From: Candidatus Flexifilum affinis
GTDB lineage: Bacteria; Chloroflexota; Anaerolineae; Aggregatilineales; Phototrophicaceae
Assembly (NCBI GenBank): GCA_016713325.1
Contig: JADJPJ010000002.1
Span: 372,001 to 436,000 of the forward strand
Reading direction: 5' to 3'
DNA length: 64,000 bases
Position 1 is the first letter of the stretch; every line of letters begins with the position of its first letter. The notes beneath the pieces were generated by a model. The model saw only the letters and a program-made list of their open reading frames with translations. It searched no databases and was not told where the DNA came from. Shown here piece after piece: positions 25,769 to 35,354 of the stretch. Position numbers and translations under genes: made by a program.

Positions 25769-28483
25769 ATGTACGTTCAGGTTGTCGTCAATACTCCTGT
25801 TGATGCGGTCTTCGATTATCATCTGCCGCCGGAACTCGACGGCCAGATCGAACCGGGCCACCTGGTGCAGGTCGACTTTCGCACGGCTATGGAACCGGCC
25901 ATCGTGGTCGGCTTGAGCGAGACGACGACGGTCGCCCGGACCAAGCCGGTGATTGCGCGGTTGGACCCGAAGCCGGTCGTAACTCCTCTGCAAATCGAGA
26001 CGGCCCGCTGGCTGGCGGCGCACACCCTCGCACCCCTGAGCGCCTGCCTGTGGCTATGGCTGCCGCCCGGCCTGACCGGGCACAGCGAAGTGGTCGTGTC
26101 GCTGCCGCCGGAGTTTGACGAAACCCAGATCAAGACTCCCGAAGAGCGCGCCCTGGTCGAACTGCTGCAAAAGCGCGGGGCGCTGCGGGCACGGCAGCTC
26201 AACATGGCGCTGACGGCCAAGAACTGGCGTACGGCCGCGGATGCGCTGGCCAAAGCCGGCGTTGTTCACAAGGAGTCTGCTCTCTCCGCGCCGCGCGTCC
26301 GTCCGCGGGTGGTGCAGACGGCCTCGCTGGCGGTGCATCCGAAGGCGATCGCCCGCGAAGTCCGCGCCCTGGAACGCCCCTCGCTGCTGGCCAACCTGCT
26401 GGAACTGATCGCCGATGTGCCGGAGATCGACGAGAAGTCGGCGCTGCGCCTGTCCGGCGCAAATGCCTCGCACCTGGAAAAGCTAATCGCCCAGTCGCTG
26501 GTCGAACGCGCGACGGCGGGCACCCTGCGCCCGTCGGTCGATCGCGACGCGGTGGCGTTGGCGGTTCAGGCACAGCGCAAGCTGGAAAAGCCCACGCGTA
26601 TCCTCAACCTGCTGGCGCGCGAGAACGGCGCGGTGGACGTGAGCTGGATCTATGCGCAAGCCGACGCCTCGCTGGCCGATCTGCGCAAGCTGGAGGAAGC
26701 TGGGCTGATCTATCTGGGGGAGCGCGACTCCTGGCGCGATTCGCTGGCCGGCGTGACGTTTGCGGCCGCCATCCCTCCAACGCTGATGACGGAGCAGGAA
26801 GCGGCCTGGCGGGACATCAAGAAGGCGCTCGACCGCAGTGTGAGCGGGGATAAGTACACGGGTTATCTGCTGCATGGCGTGACCGGCAGTGGCAAGACCG
26901 AGATCTATCTGCGGGCGATCGAGACGGCGCTGGAAGGCGGACGGTCGGCCATCTTCCTGGTGCCGGAGATCGCGCTGACGCCGCAGACGGCCCGGCGTGT
27001 GGCGGCGCGGTTTCCCGGCAAGACAGCCATCATCCACAGCGCGATCAGCGATGGGGAACGCTACGATACCTGGCGGCGCGCCCGGGAAGGTCTGGTGCGG
27101 GTGGTGATCGGGGCGCGGTCGGCTCTGTTCGCGCCGGTGCAGGACCTGGGACTGGTGATTCTCGACGAGGAGCATGACACCAGCTACAAGCAGTCGCCAC
27201 CGTTCACCGCGCCACACTACCATGCTCGCGATGTGGCCGAGCGGCTGATGCGCGCACAGAATGGCGTGCTGATACTGGGCAGCGCCACGCCCTCCGTCGA
27301 GACGATGTACCGGGCGCAGAAAAAAGAACTCCGCCTGCTGGAACTGCCACGGCGGATCATGGGCCACCGCGCGCACATCCAGGAACTGAGCGAGCAGGCC
27401 GGTGTGCTGCCGCGCTATCGGCCGGGCAATGAAGCGGACGAAGCGCTGATGATCGACCTGCCGCCGGTCGAAGTGGTCGATATGCGGGCCGAACTCAAGG
27501 CGGGCAATACCAACATCTTCAGCCGGTCGCTGCAAGCGGCGCTGCACGAGGTGCTGGCCAATAAGGAGCAGGCCATCCTGTTCCTGAATCGACGCGGCCA
27601 GGCGACCTATGTGTTCTGTCGTGACTGCGGCTACGTCGCCGCCTGCCCCCGCTGCGAGACGCCGCTGACCTTCCACCGTGTCGAGGAAGCGCTGAGCTGC
27701 CACCGCTGCGGATACACCATGCCGCAGCCGGAGATCTGCCCGAAGTGCAGTTCGAAGCGCATCCGCTACTTCGGCGCGGGGACGCAGCAGGTGGAGAGCG
27801 CGCTGATCAAGGTCTTCCCGCAGGTGCGCGTCGCCCGCTGGGATGCCGACACCGCCACTTCCCATGCCGAGCATGAGGCGATCTGGATGCGCTTCGTGCA
27901 GCGCAAAGTGGATGTCATGGTCGGGACGCAGATGATCGCCAAGGGGCTGGACCTGCCGCTGGTGACGCTGGTCGGAATCGTCAGCGCCGATATCGGCCTG
28001 TCGCTGCCGGACTTTCGCGCCGGGGAGCGCACCTTCCAACTTCTGACTCAGGTGGCAGGCCGGGCGGGTCGGGGTCTGCTGGGGGGTAGGGTGATCCTGC
28101 AAACCTATCAGCCGGGCAACGAGGCCATCACGGCGGCCGCCCGGCATGATTACGCCACGTTCTACCAGCGGGAAATCGCCGCGCGGCGCGACCTGGGCTA
28201 CCCGCCCTTCCGCCGGTTGGTGCGCATCCTGTTCCGCTTTTCCAACGAGACGACGGCGCGATCCGAGGCGGAACAGGCAGCCATGCGCCTGCGCATTCGG
28301 CTGGCCCAGCAGGATCTGACCGGCACCGAGCTGATCGGCCCGGCGCCGTGCTACTACACGCGCGAGAACAACCTCTTCCGTTGGCAGCTTCTGCTGCGCG
28401 GGCCGGACCCGGTCAAGGCGCTGGAGGGGTTACAGCCGCGCAAGGGCTGGTACATCGACATCGACCCGCTGGATGTGCTGTAG
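25769..28483 (+). CDS. priA: Primosomal replication-restart helicase PriA
   Basis: A 904-residue superfamily 2 helicase that reloads the replisome at stalled forks. It has an N-terminal fork-binding domain (FDYHLPPELDGQIEPGHLVQ), a Walker A at about 372-379 (GVTGSGKTE), DEEHDTSYKQ (about 465), and eight paired Cys in the zinc-binding insert (CRDCGYVAACPRC and CHRCGYTMPQPEICPKC, about 617-665). GTQMIAKGLDLPLVTLVG and VAGRAGRG complete the helicase motifs. It is about 170 residues longer than E. coli PriA, mostly in an insert between the N-terminal and helicase domains (about 110-320). Confidence 0.94.
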   Translation: MYVQVVVNTPVDAVFDYHLPPELDGQIEPGHLVQVDFRTAMEPAIVVGLSETTTVARTKPVIARLDPKPVVTPLQIETARWLAAHTLAPLSACLWLWLPPGLTGHSEVVVSLPPEFDETQIKTPEERALVELLQKRGALRARQLNMALTAKNWRTAADALAKAGVVHKESALSAPRVRPRVVQTASLAVHPKAIAREVRALERPSLLANLLELIADVPEIDEKSALRLSGANASHLEKLIAQSLVERATAGTLRPSVDRDAVALAVQAQRKLEKPTRILNLLARENGAVDVSWIYAQADASLADLRKLEEAGLIYLGERDSWRDSLAGVTFAAAIPPTLMTEQEAAWRDIKKALDRSVSGDKYTGYLLHGVTGSGKTEIYLRAIETALEGGRSAIFLVPEIALTPQTARRVAARFPGKTAIIHSAISDGERYDTWRRAREGLVRVVIGARSALFAPVQDLGLVILDEEHDTSYKQSPPFTAPHYHARDVAERLMRAQNGVLILGSATPSVETMYRAQKKELRLLELPRRIMGHRAHIQELSEQAGVLPRYRPGNEADEALMIDLPPVEVVDMRAELKAGNTNIFSRSLQAALHEVLANKEQAILFLNRRGQATYVFCRDCGYVAACPRCETPLTFHRVEEALSCHRCGYTMPQPEICPKCSSKRIRYFGAGTQQVESALIKVFPQVRVARWDADTATSHAEHEAIWMRFVQRKVDVMVGTQMIAKGLDLPLVTLVGIVSADIGLSLPDFRAGERTFQLLTQVAGRAGRGLLGGRVILQTYQPGNEAITAAARHDYATFYQREIAARRDLGYPPFRRLVRILFRFSNETTARSEAEQAAMRLRIRLAQQDLTGTELIGPAPCYYTRENNLFRWQLLLRGPDPVKALEGLQPRKGWYIDIDPLDVL

Positions 28484-28520
28484 TCCGCTTCCGCACTAAG
28501 TGCAGTCACAAAGATTAGGA

Positions 28521-28591
28521 CGGGTGTGGATGTAGGGGCGATCCGGTGGGTCTGGTACGGCGGACGAGGCACCGCCTCGCCCCTACACCCG
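28521..28591. repeat. MITE/REP-like intergenic inverted repeat
   Basis: CGGGTGT and TGTAGGGGCG at the left end (28521-28540) mirror CGCCCCTACA and ACACCCG at the right end (28578-28591), around a GC-rich middle containing GAGGC-ACC-GCCTC. Related GTAGGGGCG/CGCCCCTAC elements recur near 37271, 55116 and 57574, always between genes. Confidence 0.65.
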
Positions 28592-28643
28592 ACAGGATTT
28601 CTCTGGTTGTACTGAGTACCTCACCACAGCAATATCTAGCTTT

Positions 28644-28691
28644 TCTCCCCTCGCCCCGCTTGCGTGGGAGAGGGGCTGGGGGTGAGGGGCA
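28644..28691. repeat. CCCTC/GAGGGG dispersed hairpin repeat
   Basis: A CTCCCCTCGCCCC arm and a GGGAGAGGGGCTGGGGGTGA arm surround CGCTTGCG. The same family appears at 33149-33171 and 52323-52347. Confidence 0.6.
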
Positions 28692-28717
28692 GCTCCACCT
28701 ATCGGTGTGGTCGGGTA

Positions 28718-29767
28718 CTAGATTCTGATCACATGCCCACAGTAGTCGCAGTCGATCTGTCGCTGGTTGGCGACCAGTTGAGGCAGCGTGCCGCCGCAGG
28801 CCGGGCAGGCGGCCGGGGCGCTGCGCAGTGCTTCCACGACTTCCGGGTCAGCCGGGATGGCGCGTTCGTCGTTGACATCGCCGCTGGTCATGCGCTCGAT
28901 CTGCGCGGCCCAGAATTTGCACTGCACGCCGCCCTTGACCTCGACCGTCGCTTCGGCCAGTGGCGCGCCTGCTGCGAAGACAAAATGCAACAGGTCCTTC
29001 CCACCGAACAGACCTTTGTTCTCCGCCTTCACGCTCTCCACCTGATGCAGCGGGATCGCCCATTCCAGTTCCTGAGTCTTCTTGCCGCCAAACAGGCCGA
29101 GCTTCTTGCCCGTCGTCTCTTTCTGTTCGAAGATGAGGCGCTGGTCGGTCAGAATCAGAATGCCGTCGGGGTCGTCCTTGCCTCTGCCGGACGCCTGCCA
29201 CTCGGCCTTGGCGGCGAGGAATACACCCTCTTCCGCCAGGAACGGAAAGCTGGCCTCGTCGCGCTCGTCCAGCACCCAGGTGATGTTCTGAATCTGAGCC
29301 ATAGTCTGATTGGTATCTGTGCTCAGCGTCGAATACAGGGCGCGAACACGATTCTGCGCATCTGTCAGCATCCCCTTGACCAACCGGAGTTCGTTATCAA
29401 GATCCGGGAGTTCGCGTTCCAGCGCGCCCGGCTTCAGACTCAGCGTCTCCGCGCGTTCGACGGCTTTGCGCAGGCGTTCGGTGTCGTCGCGCAAACGAAA
29501 TGCTTCGGTGTCGACGATGCGCTGCGCATCGCGGCGAGACTCTTCCCAGCGATGGCTCAGTACGCCGCTTTTCTGCTCCAGATAGGCCGCAAACACGTAG
29601 CCCCGGCTGCGGATGCGTTCAATATCCGCCGGCAGTGATGTGACCTTACGGGTCAGCTCACTGATCTCATTGGCCAGATCGTGCAGGGTGGCGTCGCGGA
29701 AGACGGTTTCAAACTCGAGCCGAAGGGTGCTCAATCTTGCTGTCGCCGGACTGGCTGCGTCGCTCAT
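28718..29767 (-). CDS. Coiled-coil, PH/GRAM-like and zinc-ribbon protein
   Basis: A 349-residue soluble protein with no clear family. Residues about 15-150 are strongly helical and heptad-rich, hence a coiled coil. Residues about 170-290 look like a PH/GRAM-type domain (GILILTDQRLIFEQKETTG, LEWAIPLHQVESVKAENKG). The C-terminus is a zinc ribbon with CPAC (about 321-324) and CDYC (about 340-343). The ATG follows AAGGAGAAGC. It is monocistronic and divergent from an MFS exporter. A membrane-associated scaffold role is possible but inferred only from fold. Confidence 0.66.
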   Translation of the reverse strand: MSDAASPATARLSTLRLEFETVFRDATLHDLANEISELTRKVTSLPADIERIRSRGYVFAAYLEQKSGVLSHRWEESRRDAQRIVDTEAFRLRDDTERLRKAVERAETLSLKPGALERELPDLDNELRLVKGMLTDAQNRVRALYSTLSTDTNQTMAQIQNITWVLDERDEASFPFLAEEGVFLAAKAEWQASGRGKDDPDGILILTDQRLIFEQKETTGKKLGLFGGKKTQELEWAIPLHQVESVKAENKGLFGGKDLLHFVFAAGAPLAEATVEVKGGVQCKFWAAQIERMTSGDVNDERAIPADPEVVEALRSAPAACPACGGTLPQLVANQRQIDCDYCGHVIRI

Positions 29768-29923
29768 GGAAGCTTCTCCTTAACGTAATTGGCATCTGCG
29801 AAACCGACATACCTGTGAATACTGCCAGAGGAAAGGCTATTGGGCTAGATCCGCCGGTCTAGCCTGGGCTATCCAATCAGACCCAAGTGGACTGCATTGG
29901 TCTGCCTGTGCAGGGGTAGACTG

Positions 29924-31183
29924 ATGACCAGATTGCCAGTTGAGTGTTTTCGGTCAGTTTGCCACGTGAAACGCCAATACATCCCCATCTTCGTCATTGT
30001 TCTCGTCAACTTCATCGGTTCCGGCATGGTCCTTCCGACCCTGCCGCTTTATGCGCAGCGCCACTTCGATGCGCGGCCGGAGGCCATCACGGCCATGCTG
30101 GCCAGCTACTTTATCGCGCTGTTCGTGGCCGCGCCGGTGATCGGCCGGCTGTCGGATCGCTACGGACGCATGCCGGTGCTGGTGATCAGCCAGTTGGGAA
30201 CGCTGATCTCATTTCTGATCCTGGCGAACGCGACGGACACGTGGCAGCTCTACCTCGCCCGGGTGTTGGACGGCATCACAGGCGGCAATGTGATCGTCGC
30301 CCAGGCTTACATCGCCGATATCAGCACGAAAGAGGAGCGCACTCGGTCGCTGGGTGTGGTGTGGATGGCCTTCGGCATTGGCCAGATCCTCGGGCCGGCG
30401 ATTGGCGGGTACCTGAGCGCGCTGGCCAACGACCGTGCGCCGTTCTGGATCGGCGCTGTGGTGGCAGGCCTGACCGTCGCCCTGACGCGCCTGGCGCTGC
30501 GCGAGACCCTGACGGCGCACCAGCGCGCCGAGCGTCTGGCAGCGGTCGCGAAGACGGGTAAACTGACGATGCACGAGGTGATCGGCCACCCGTCGCTCCC
30601 AATCATTCTGCTGCTGGGCTATATCGTGCAGTTCAGCCTGTCGATGATGACCGGGACGTTCGCCCTGTATGGCGCGGCGGTGATCTTCGTTGGGCAGCCG
30701 CCGGAAGTGCAGAGCCTTGGTGTGGGCACGCTGCTGATGATGATCGGCGTTGGGCAGTTGATTACGCAGCTCTTCCTGCTCAAACAGCTCATCGACCGTT
30801 TTGGCGAACGCCGGCTGGTCCTGGCCGGGACACTGGTGCGCGCCCTGGGACTGGCGATGATGGTGGTCTTCGTGCATCCGGTCGTCGTTGGGCTTGCGCT
30901 GATGCTGTTCGCGGCTGCGTCCGGGGTGATGATGCCCTCGCTCCAGTCGCTGGCCACCACCAGCGTCATCGAGGAACGGACCGGAGCCATGTTGGGATAT
31001 TACCAGTCAGCCACCAGTCTGGGATTCATCAGCGGGACGCTCCTGGGCGGTGTGCTGTTCGCGGCGACGCCGGCGCTTCCCTTCGCCGGGGGAGCGTTGC
31101 TGCTGCTGGTCGTCGCTTTTCCGGCGGCAATGCGCTTACAGCGGGCGCTCACCCCGAAGCCAGGTCTGGCCGTGACCACATAG
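29924..31183 (+). CDS. MFS exporter, TetA-like
   Basis: The ATG at 29924 has AGGGG seven bases upstream and is preferred to an ATG at 29897; a GTG at 29966 matches the usual family start but has no ribosome-binding site. The protein of about 419 residues has 12 membrane segments with motif A (GRLSDRYGRMPVLVISQLG), GITGGNVIVAQAYIADIS and a GPAIGGYLSAL motif, all typical of the tetracycline-efflux DHA1 group. Its substrate is unknown. It is the second of four MFS genes in the window. Confidence 0.85.
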   Translation: MTRLPVECFRSVCHVKRQYIPIFVIVLVNFIGSGMVLPTLPLYAQRHFDARPEAITAMLASYFIALFVAAPVIGRLSDRYGRMPVLVISQLGTLISFLILANATDTWQLYLARVLDGITGGNVIVAQAYIADISTKEERTRSLGVVWMAFGIGQILGPAIGGYLSALANDRAPFWIGAVVAGLTVALTRLALRETLTAHQRAERLAAVAKTGKLTMHEVIGHPSLPIILLLGYIVQFSLSMMTGTFALYGAAVIFVGQPPEVQSLGVGTLLMMIGVGQLITQLFLLKQLIDRFGERRLVLAGTLVRALGLAMMVVFVHPVVVGLALMLFAAASGVMMPSLQSLATTSVIEERTGAMLGYYQSATSLGFISGTLLGGVLFAATPALPFAGGALLLLVVAFPAAMRLQRALTPKPGLAVTT

Positions 31184-31282
31184 GTGACTCCCCAGACGAC
31201 TCTCGGGCACAAGGGCCGCTCGCGCGACAGACTGTGCATGTCACCCGATCCTTATCATACAAAATAGGGTCTTTCGACTGCT

Positions 31283-31311
31283 TGACACGTATCCCAAACT
31301 CAGATACTTTT
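31283..31311 (+). promoter_or_regulatory. Promoter of the yceD gene
   Basis: TTGACA at 31283-31288 and TACTTT at 31306-31311 are separated by 17 bases, in an AT-rich stretch 56 bases before the GTG start. Confidence 0.6.
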
Positions 31312-31367
31312 ATTAAAGTTAGAGTAATGTTACCCGAAATCTCGACAGGTACGATGAAGGTAGTGGT

Positions 31368-31892
31368 GTGAAGCAATACGCAAACGGTTACGTCGGGAAC
31401 CGTGTCCTCAAGTTGAATGTCGGTTTTCTCCTCGCCGATGGCCCCGGTCATACGCACGAAACAAGCTTCGATGTTCCGGCAATCCGCGTTGCCGATGACG
31501 TCGATCTCGCTTATCTTCGCGGACCTCTGCGGTTAAGCCGGACCAAAGAAGGCATTTTGGTCCAGGGCCTGCTGCATGTCGGCATCGAAGAAGAGTGCTA
31601 TCGTTGCCTTGACGCGGTGCTCGTCGATCACACAGTTGGTATCGAAGAGCTGTTCCAGTACCCCAGCCCGGTAGACGCTGAGTATGGCATCGACGAAGAC
31701 GCCGTGCTTGACCTTGGCCCGCTGATCCGTTCCGAGGCGATCATCGCCGACGCCCGCGGGGTGCTGTGCCGCGAAGACTGCAAAGGGCTGTGCCCGAACT
31801 GCGGCGCGAACTGGAATCACGAAACCTGTACCTGCGGAGAAGTGCAGGTCGATCCACGCTTTGCCAAGCTTAAGCAGCTGCTTGAACGATAG
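31368..31892 (+). CDS. yceD: YceD/DUF177 family protein
   Basis: A 174-residue member of the DUF177 family, whose relatives are linked with 23S rRNA maturation and usually lie just before the L32 gene rpmF. Visible are a CYRCLD motif (about 83-88) and the metal-binding CKGLCPNCG with a second pair, CTCG, near the C-terminus. Translation starts at GTG 31368, with GAAGG upstream. Here no rpmF follows; a terminator and then the primary sigma factor gene come next. Confidence 0.86.
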   Translation: MKQYANGYVGNRVLKLNVGFLLADGPGHTHETSFDVPAIRVADDVDLAYLRGPLRLSRTKEGILVQGLLHVGIEEECYRCLDAVLVDHTVGIEELFQYPSPVDAEYGIDEDAVLDLGPLIRSEAIIADARGVLCREDCKGLCPNCGANWNHETCTCGEVQVDPRFAKLKQLLER

Positions 31893-31903
31893 ACCAGAAT
31901 GAG

Positions 31904-31937
31904 GAGTGAAGGCCAATTTAGCCTTCACTCTTTTCTT
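31904..31937 (+). terminator. Rho-independent terminator between yceD and the sigma factor gene
   Basis: GAGTGAAGGC (31904-31913) pairs perfectly with GCCTTCACTC (31921-31930), followed by TTTTCTT. It starts 12 bases after the yceD stop, so the sigma gene must have its own promoter. Confidence 0.9.
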
Positions 31938-31954
31938 AGTGTCCACTATGTAGT

Positions 31955-31960
31955 TATAAT
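31955..31960 (+). promoter_or_regulatory. -10 element of the primary sigma factor gene
   Basis: TATAAT lies directly after the yceD terminator and 35 bases before the TTG start. No good -35 is visible at the expected distance. Confidence 0.5.
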
Positions 31961-31994
31961 CTTCGTTGGGCTGGAGAGTTCGTGGGGGAGTGCC

Positions 31995-33107
31995 TTGAAA
32001 GACTTCGACCAGGATTATGATCCTTCGTACTCTTTTGACGACGACCACTTTGCTGAAGAGGATCCGGAGTCGGAAGAGTTCAGCGATGAGGGCCTAGCGC
32101 TTCTGGAAGCGGATGACGATATCCCCTGGGATGCGCTCGACGACTCCGAACTACTCGATCTCGATGAGGAATGGCATGACGACGATCTGCTGGCCGAGGA
32201 ACTGGCCTCCAGCGACACCGTCGGCCTGTACCTCAAGGAGATGGCGCGTGTGCCGCTGCTGAGCACCGAAGAAGAGGTGATCCTTGCGCAGCGCATTGAA
32301 GCCGGGCGTGACGCGACTCGCAAGCTCCGCGCGCAGCCCGAACACTCCCACAAGGACACCCTGGAAAAGCTGGCCGCCGACGGCGCGGAAGCCCGCGAGC
32401 ACCTGATCAAGGCCAATACGCGGCTGGTGGTGTCGATCGCCAAGCGCTACCTGTCGCGCGGGGTGCCGTTCCTCGATCTGATTCAGGAAGGCAACCTGGG
32501 CCTGATGAAAGCGGTCGAGAAATTCGATTACCGCCGCGGTTACCGCTTCAGCACCTATGCGACGTGGTGGATCCGGCAGACCGTCACGCGGGCGATTGCC
32601 GATCAGGGGCGGACGATACGCGTGCCGGTGCACATGAGCGATCGTATCCGCCAGTTATACCGGGTCGGGCGGCAGTTGGAGCAGACCAACGGCCGCAAGC
32701 CCACGCTGGACGAGCTTGCCGAGGCGCTTCAGATTGATGTGCGCAAGGTACGCTGGATGATGCGCGTGTCGTGGCAGCCGCTCAGCCTGGAGCGGCCGGT
32801 TGGCGATGACGAAGAGAGCGAATTCGGCCATTTCATAGAAAACGATTCTGCGCCCAACCCGTCGCAGTCGGCCTTTCAGGTCATCCTGCGCGAGAAGATC
32901 GAAGCACTGCTCAACACGCTGACCCCACGTGAGGCGCGCATCCTTCAGCTCCGGTTTGGGCTGCTCAACGGCGAAAGCCACACCCTGGAAGAGGTCGGGC
33001 AGAAATTTGGCCTCACGCGCGAGCGCATCCGCCAGATCGAAGGGCGGGCGCTGCGCCGTCTGCGACATCCGCGCCGCAGCCGGCATCTGCGCGATTATCT
33101 GACGTAG
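31995..33107 (+). CDS. sigA: Primary RNA polymerase sigma factor (sigma-70/SigA)
   Basis: The TTG at 31995 follows GGGGGAG (31984-31990) and lies after the terminator and -10 element; an ATG at 31899 would put coding sequence through that terminator and is rejected. The 370-residue factor has an acidic N-terminus (about 1-65), region 1.2 ([19 protein letters not shown]), region 2 with the -10-reading [17 protein letters not shown], region 3, and region 4 with [15 protein letters not shown] and the [23 protein letters not shown]. This matches group 1 sigma factors. It should recognise the TTGACA/TATAAT promoters found in this window. Confidence 0.93.
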   Translation: MKDFDQDYDPSYSFDDDHFAEEDPESEEFSDEGLALLEADDDIPWDALDDSELLDLDEEWHDDDLLAEELASSDTVGLYLKEMARVPLLSTEEEVILAQRIEAGRDATRKLRAQPEHSHKDTLEKLAADGAEAREHLIKANTRLVVSIAKRYLSRGVPFLDLIQEGNLGLMKAVEKFDYRRGYRFSTYATWWIRQTVTRAIADQGRTIRVPVHMSDRIRQLYRVGRQLEQTNGRKPTLDELAEALQIDVRKVRWMMRVSWQPLSLERPVGDDEESEFGHFIENDSAPNPSQSAFQVILREKIEALLNTLTPREARILQLRFGLLNGESHTLEEVGQKFGLTRERIRQIEGRALRRLRHPRRSRHLRDYLT

Positions 33108-33148
33108 AACAGCAACCTCGCTAACCTTACCCCTGGTTCGCTCAGCTT

Positions 33149-33171
33149 CCCCTCTCCATTTCGGAGAGGGG
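33149..33171. repeat. CCCCTCTCC/GGAGAGGGG dispersed hairpin
   Basis: A perfect 9-bp inverted repeat with a 5-base loop, between the convergent sigma factor and MFS genes. It is the same family as 28644-28691 and 52323-52347 and may double as a terminator. Confidence 0.65.
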
Positions 33172-33192
33172 ACAGCGGGGTGAGGTCTTCGC

Positions 33193-34461
33193 TTACTCCC
33201 CAGTCACATTACCCAACTCGAGCGCAGGCGTCTGCGCGTGACGGACAGGGGAGCGCGCCAGCCACAGTGCCATGCTGAAGGTTCCGATCATGGCGATCAG
33301 CAGGGTGAGCTGCGCGCCGATGGCCCCCGCGACAAACCCGGCGATGATGGCGCCAGTCGGCATGGCCAGATGCGACAGGAACTCGAAGGTGGAGTGTGTT
33401 CGCCCCAGCATGTGCGGCGGCACGACCATCTGCCGGAAGCTCATCTCGCTGATCCAGAAGACCATCATGGCGCCATCGCCGCCGATCTGCGCGGCCAGCA
33501 GCAGGATCGGCGCCCACTCCGGCGGCACGACCCCGGCTAGCGGAATCGCGAAGTTGATCAGCGCGCTGAGGAGCAGGCCGCCGACCATGGCGCGGCCAAG
33601 GCCGAAGCGTTCCACGACGCGCCCCACCAGGGCTGTGCCGATCAGCGCGCCGATGCCGCCGCCCGCCACCAGAAGCCCCAGCACGGCCGGGCTGATTCCC
33701 AACTCACGAACGACGTACAGATCGTAGAGGGCGGCGAAGAAGCTGCCGAAAAAGGTGCGCAGCGCGATGCCGATGGCCAGCGTCCGCAAAATCGGATCGT
33801 GGCGCACCAGCCGTACACCCTCGGCGATTTCCCGGCGGATGGAGGCGCTTGCGGCGGCGGGGGGTGGGTCTGGCACACGCTTGCGAATGGCGGCCTTGCT
33901 GCCCGCGCCAATCAGGAAGGTGATGGAGTCGAAGATGACCGCCAGCGGCGCGCCGATGGACTGCACCAGCAGGCCGGTGACGGCCGGCCCGCCAATTTCG
34001 GCCAGCGAGTCGGTGGCGGCGAGCTTGCTGTTGCCTTCCAGGAGCTGATCGCGGTCGATCAACTGCGGCAGGTAAGCGCGGTAGGCGGCATCGAAGACGA
34101 CGCCCGTTACACTCAGCAGGGCCAGCAGGATGGCCAGAGTCTCGATGCGCAGCCAGCCGGTGAAGGCGGCCAGCGGAATCAGCAGCAGAAGGGCGAAGCG
34201 TGCCAGATCCAGCGCGATCAGCAGCGGCCGGCGCGGCAGGCGGTCGACCCAGGCGCCGGCAATCAGACCGAACAGCAGGACCGGCAGCGAGGCGGCGGCG
34301 GTCAGCCAACCCATCTGCACCGGCGTGGCGCCGAGGTTGATCACGGCCATGAGGGGAATGCCGTCGCGCGAGATACGCGACCCGAATTCGGAAATCGTCT
34401 GTCCGAACCACAGTTTGAGAAAATCCGGGTGGCGCAGCAGCCCGGATCGCGAGAATTTCAT
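33193..34461 (-). CDS. MFS exporter, DHA3/EntS-like
   Basis: Two ATGs are possible. The one at 34461 has GGAG nine bases upstream and is preferred over 34476. The protein of about 422 residues starts MKFSRSGLLRHPDFLKLWFG, typical of the EntS/DHA3 branch, and has 12 membrane segments. Recognisable pieces are ISEFGSRISRDGIPLMAV, AGAWVDRLPRRPLLIALDL (motif A) and GNSKLAATDSLAEIGGPAVT. The family exports siderophores, macrolides or other small molecules. It diverges from a NUDIX gene across 220 bases. Confidence 0.84.
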   Translation of the reverse strand: MKFSRSGLLRHPDFLKLWFGQTISEFGSRISRDGIPLMAVINLGATPVQMGWLTAAASLPVLLFGLIAGAWVDRLPRRPLLIALDLARFALLLLIPLAAFTGWLRIETLAILLALLSVTGVVFDAAYRAYLPQLIDRDQLLEGNSKLAATDSLAEIGGPAVTGLLVQSIGAPLAVIFDSITFLIGAGSKAAIRKRVPDPPPAAASASIRREIAEGVRLVRHDPILRTLAIGIALRTFFGSFFAALYDLYVVRELGISPAVLGLLVAGGGIGALIGTALVGRVVERFGLGRAMVGGLLLSALINFAIPLAGVVPPEWAPILLLAAQIGGDGAMMVFWISEMSFRQMVVPPHMLGRTHSTFEFLSHLAMPTGAIIAGFVAGAIGAQLTLLIAMIGTFSMALWLARSPVRHAQTPALELGNVTGE

Positions 34462-34697
34462 GGGGAAGGTCTCCATGTGCAGCCGTCGAAAAGGAATCGC
34501 AAAATCGCACTCGTGACACGGAAGTCAAGAGCGCCGACAAAACCGGTGCGATCCCTAATGGACCATGCTGCTCATGGCAAACCTCGCTTTCGGATGACGG
34601 GCATCCAACGCTGCGGTCAACGCGATCGTGTGTGGAGAATGCAGATGCTGAAGTGTAGTATAAGGCAGTTTTTTCGACCTTCAACAGGGATCCTGGT

Positions 34698-35330
34698 ATG
34701 AGTGCACCAAACTGGTTGAATTGGGCGCAGCGTCTGGAGTCGATCGCCGCGACCGGACTGCATTACGGCCCGCAGCCCTTCGACCGCGATCGTTATGAGA
34801 TGGTGCGGCAGATCGCCGCTGAGATGATGGCCGCCGCCGAGGCCGGCAGCGTGGACGAACTGGTCCAGGTGTTCGGCGAGTCGCGCGGGCACGCTACGCC
34901 GAAGATCGACGTGCGCGGCGTGGTCTTCTGCGATGGCAAGATCCTGATGGTACAGGAGATGCTGGACAACGCGCGCTGGACGCTCCCCGGCGGGTGGGCG
35001 GATGTCGGCGAGCCGCCCAGCGTGTCGGTCGTTCGTGAGATCTACGAGGAGTCCGGCTATCGGGCGCGGCCGGTGCGTCTGCTGGCGCTCTACGACCGCA
35101 ACAAGCATGATCACCCACCGTACGCCTTCCATGCCTACAAGGCCTTTTTTCACTGCGAGCTGGTGAGCCAGGTGCGTGAGCCCGACCCACGCAACATCGA
35201 GACGGGCGAAGTCGGCTGGTTCGCGCCGGACGCGCTGCCGGAACTGTCGACGGCGCGCGTGACGGCCAGCCAGATCGCGCGCTTTTTCGAGTATCTGCAT
35301 CGGCCGGAACTGCCGACCGATTTCGACTGA
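34698..35330 (+). CDS. NUDIX hydrolase with N-terminal NUDIX_N-type domain
   Basis: A 210-residue protein. The first 60 residues form a helical domain (WAQRLESIAATGLHYG) found at the start of a group of ADP-ribose/nucleoside-diphosphate NUDIX enzymes. The catalytic NUDIX box spans about 98-121 (GGWADVGEPPSVSVVREIYE, then ESGY), with all the required G, E and REXXEE residues. The enzyme hydrolyses nucleoside diphosphates linked to another group, needing Mg or Mn. The substrate is not determinable here. It precedes a TIM-barrel gene by 24 bases and is likely co-transcribed with it. Confidence 0.86.
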   Translation: MSAPNWLNWAQRLESIAATGLHYGPQPFDRDRYEMVRQIAAEMMAAAEAGSVDELVQVFGESRGHATPKIDVRGVVFCDGKILMVQEMLDNARWTLPGGWADVGEPPSVSVVREIYEESGYRARPVRLLALYDRNKHDHPPYAFHAYKAFFHCELVSQVREPDPRNIETGEVGWFAPDALPELSTARVTASQIARFFEYLHRPELPTDFD

Positions 35331-35354
35331 AACGATTAACCAAGGGGGAGTGTC

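Noticed and set aside
31899..31994. ATG at 31899 as the start of the sigma factor
   Set aside because: It would translate through a perfect terminator and the -10 element; the TTG at 31995 has a strong ribosome-binding site.
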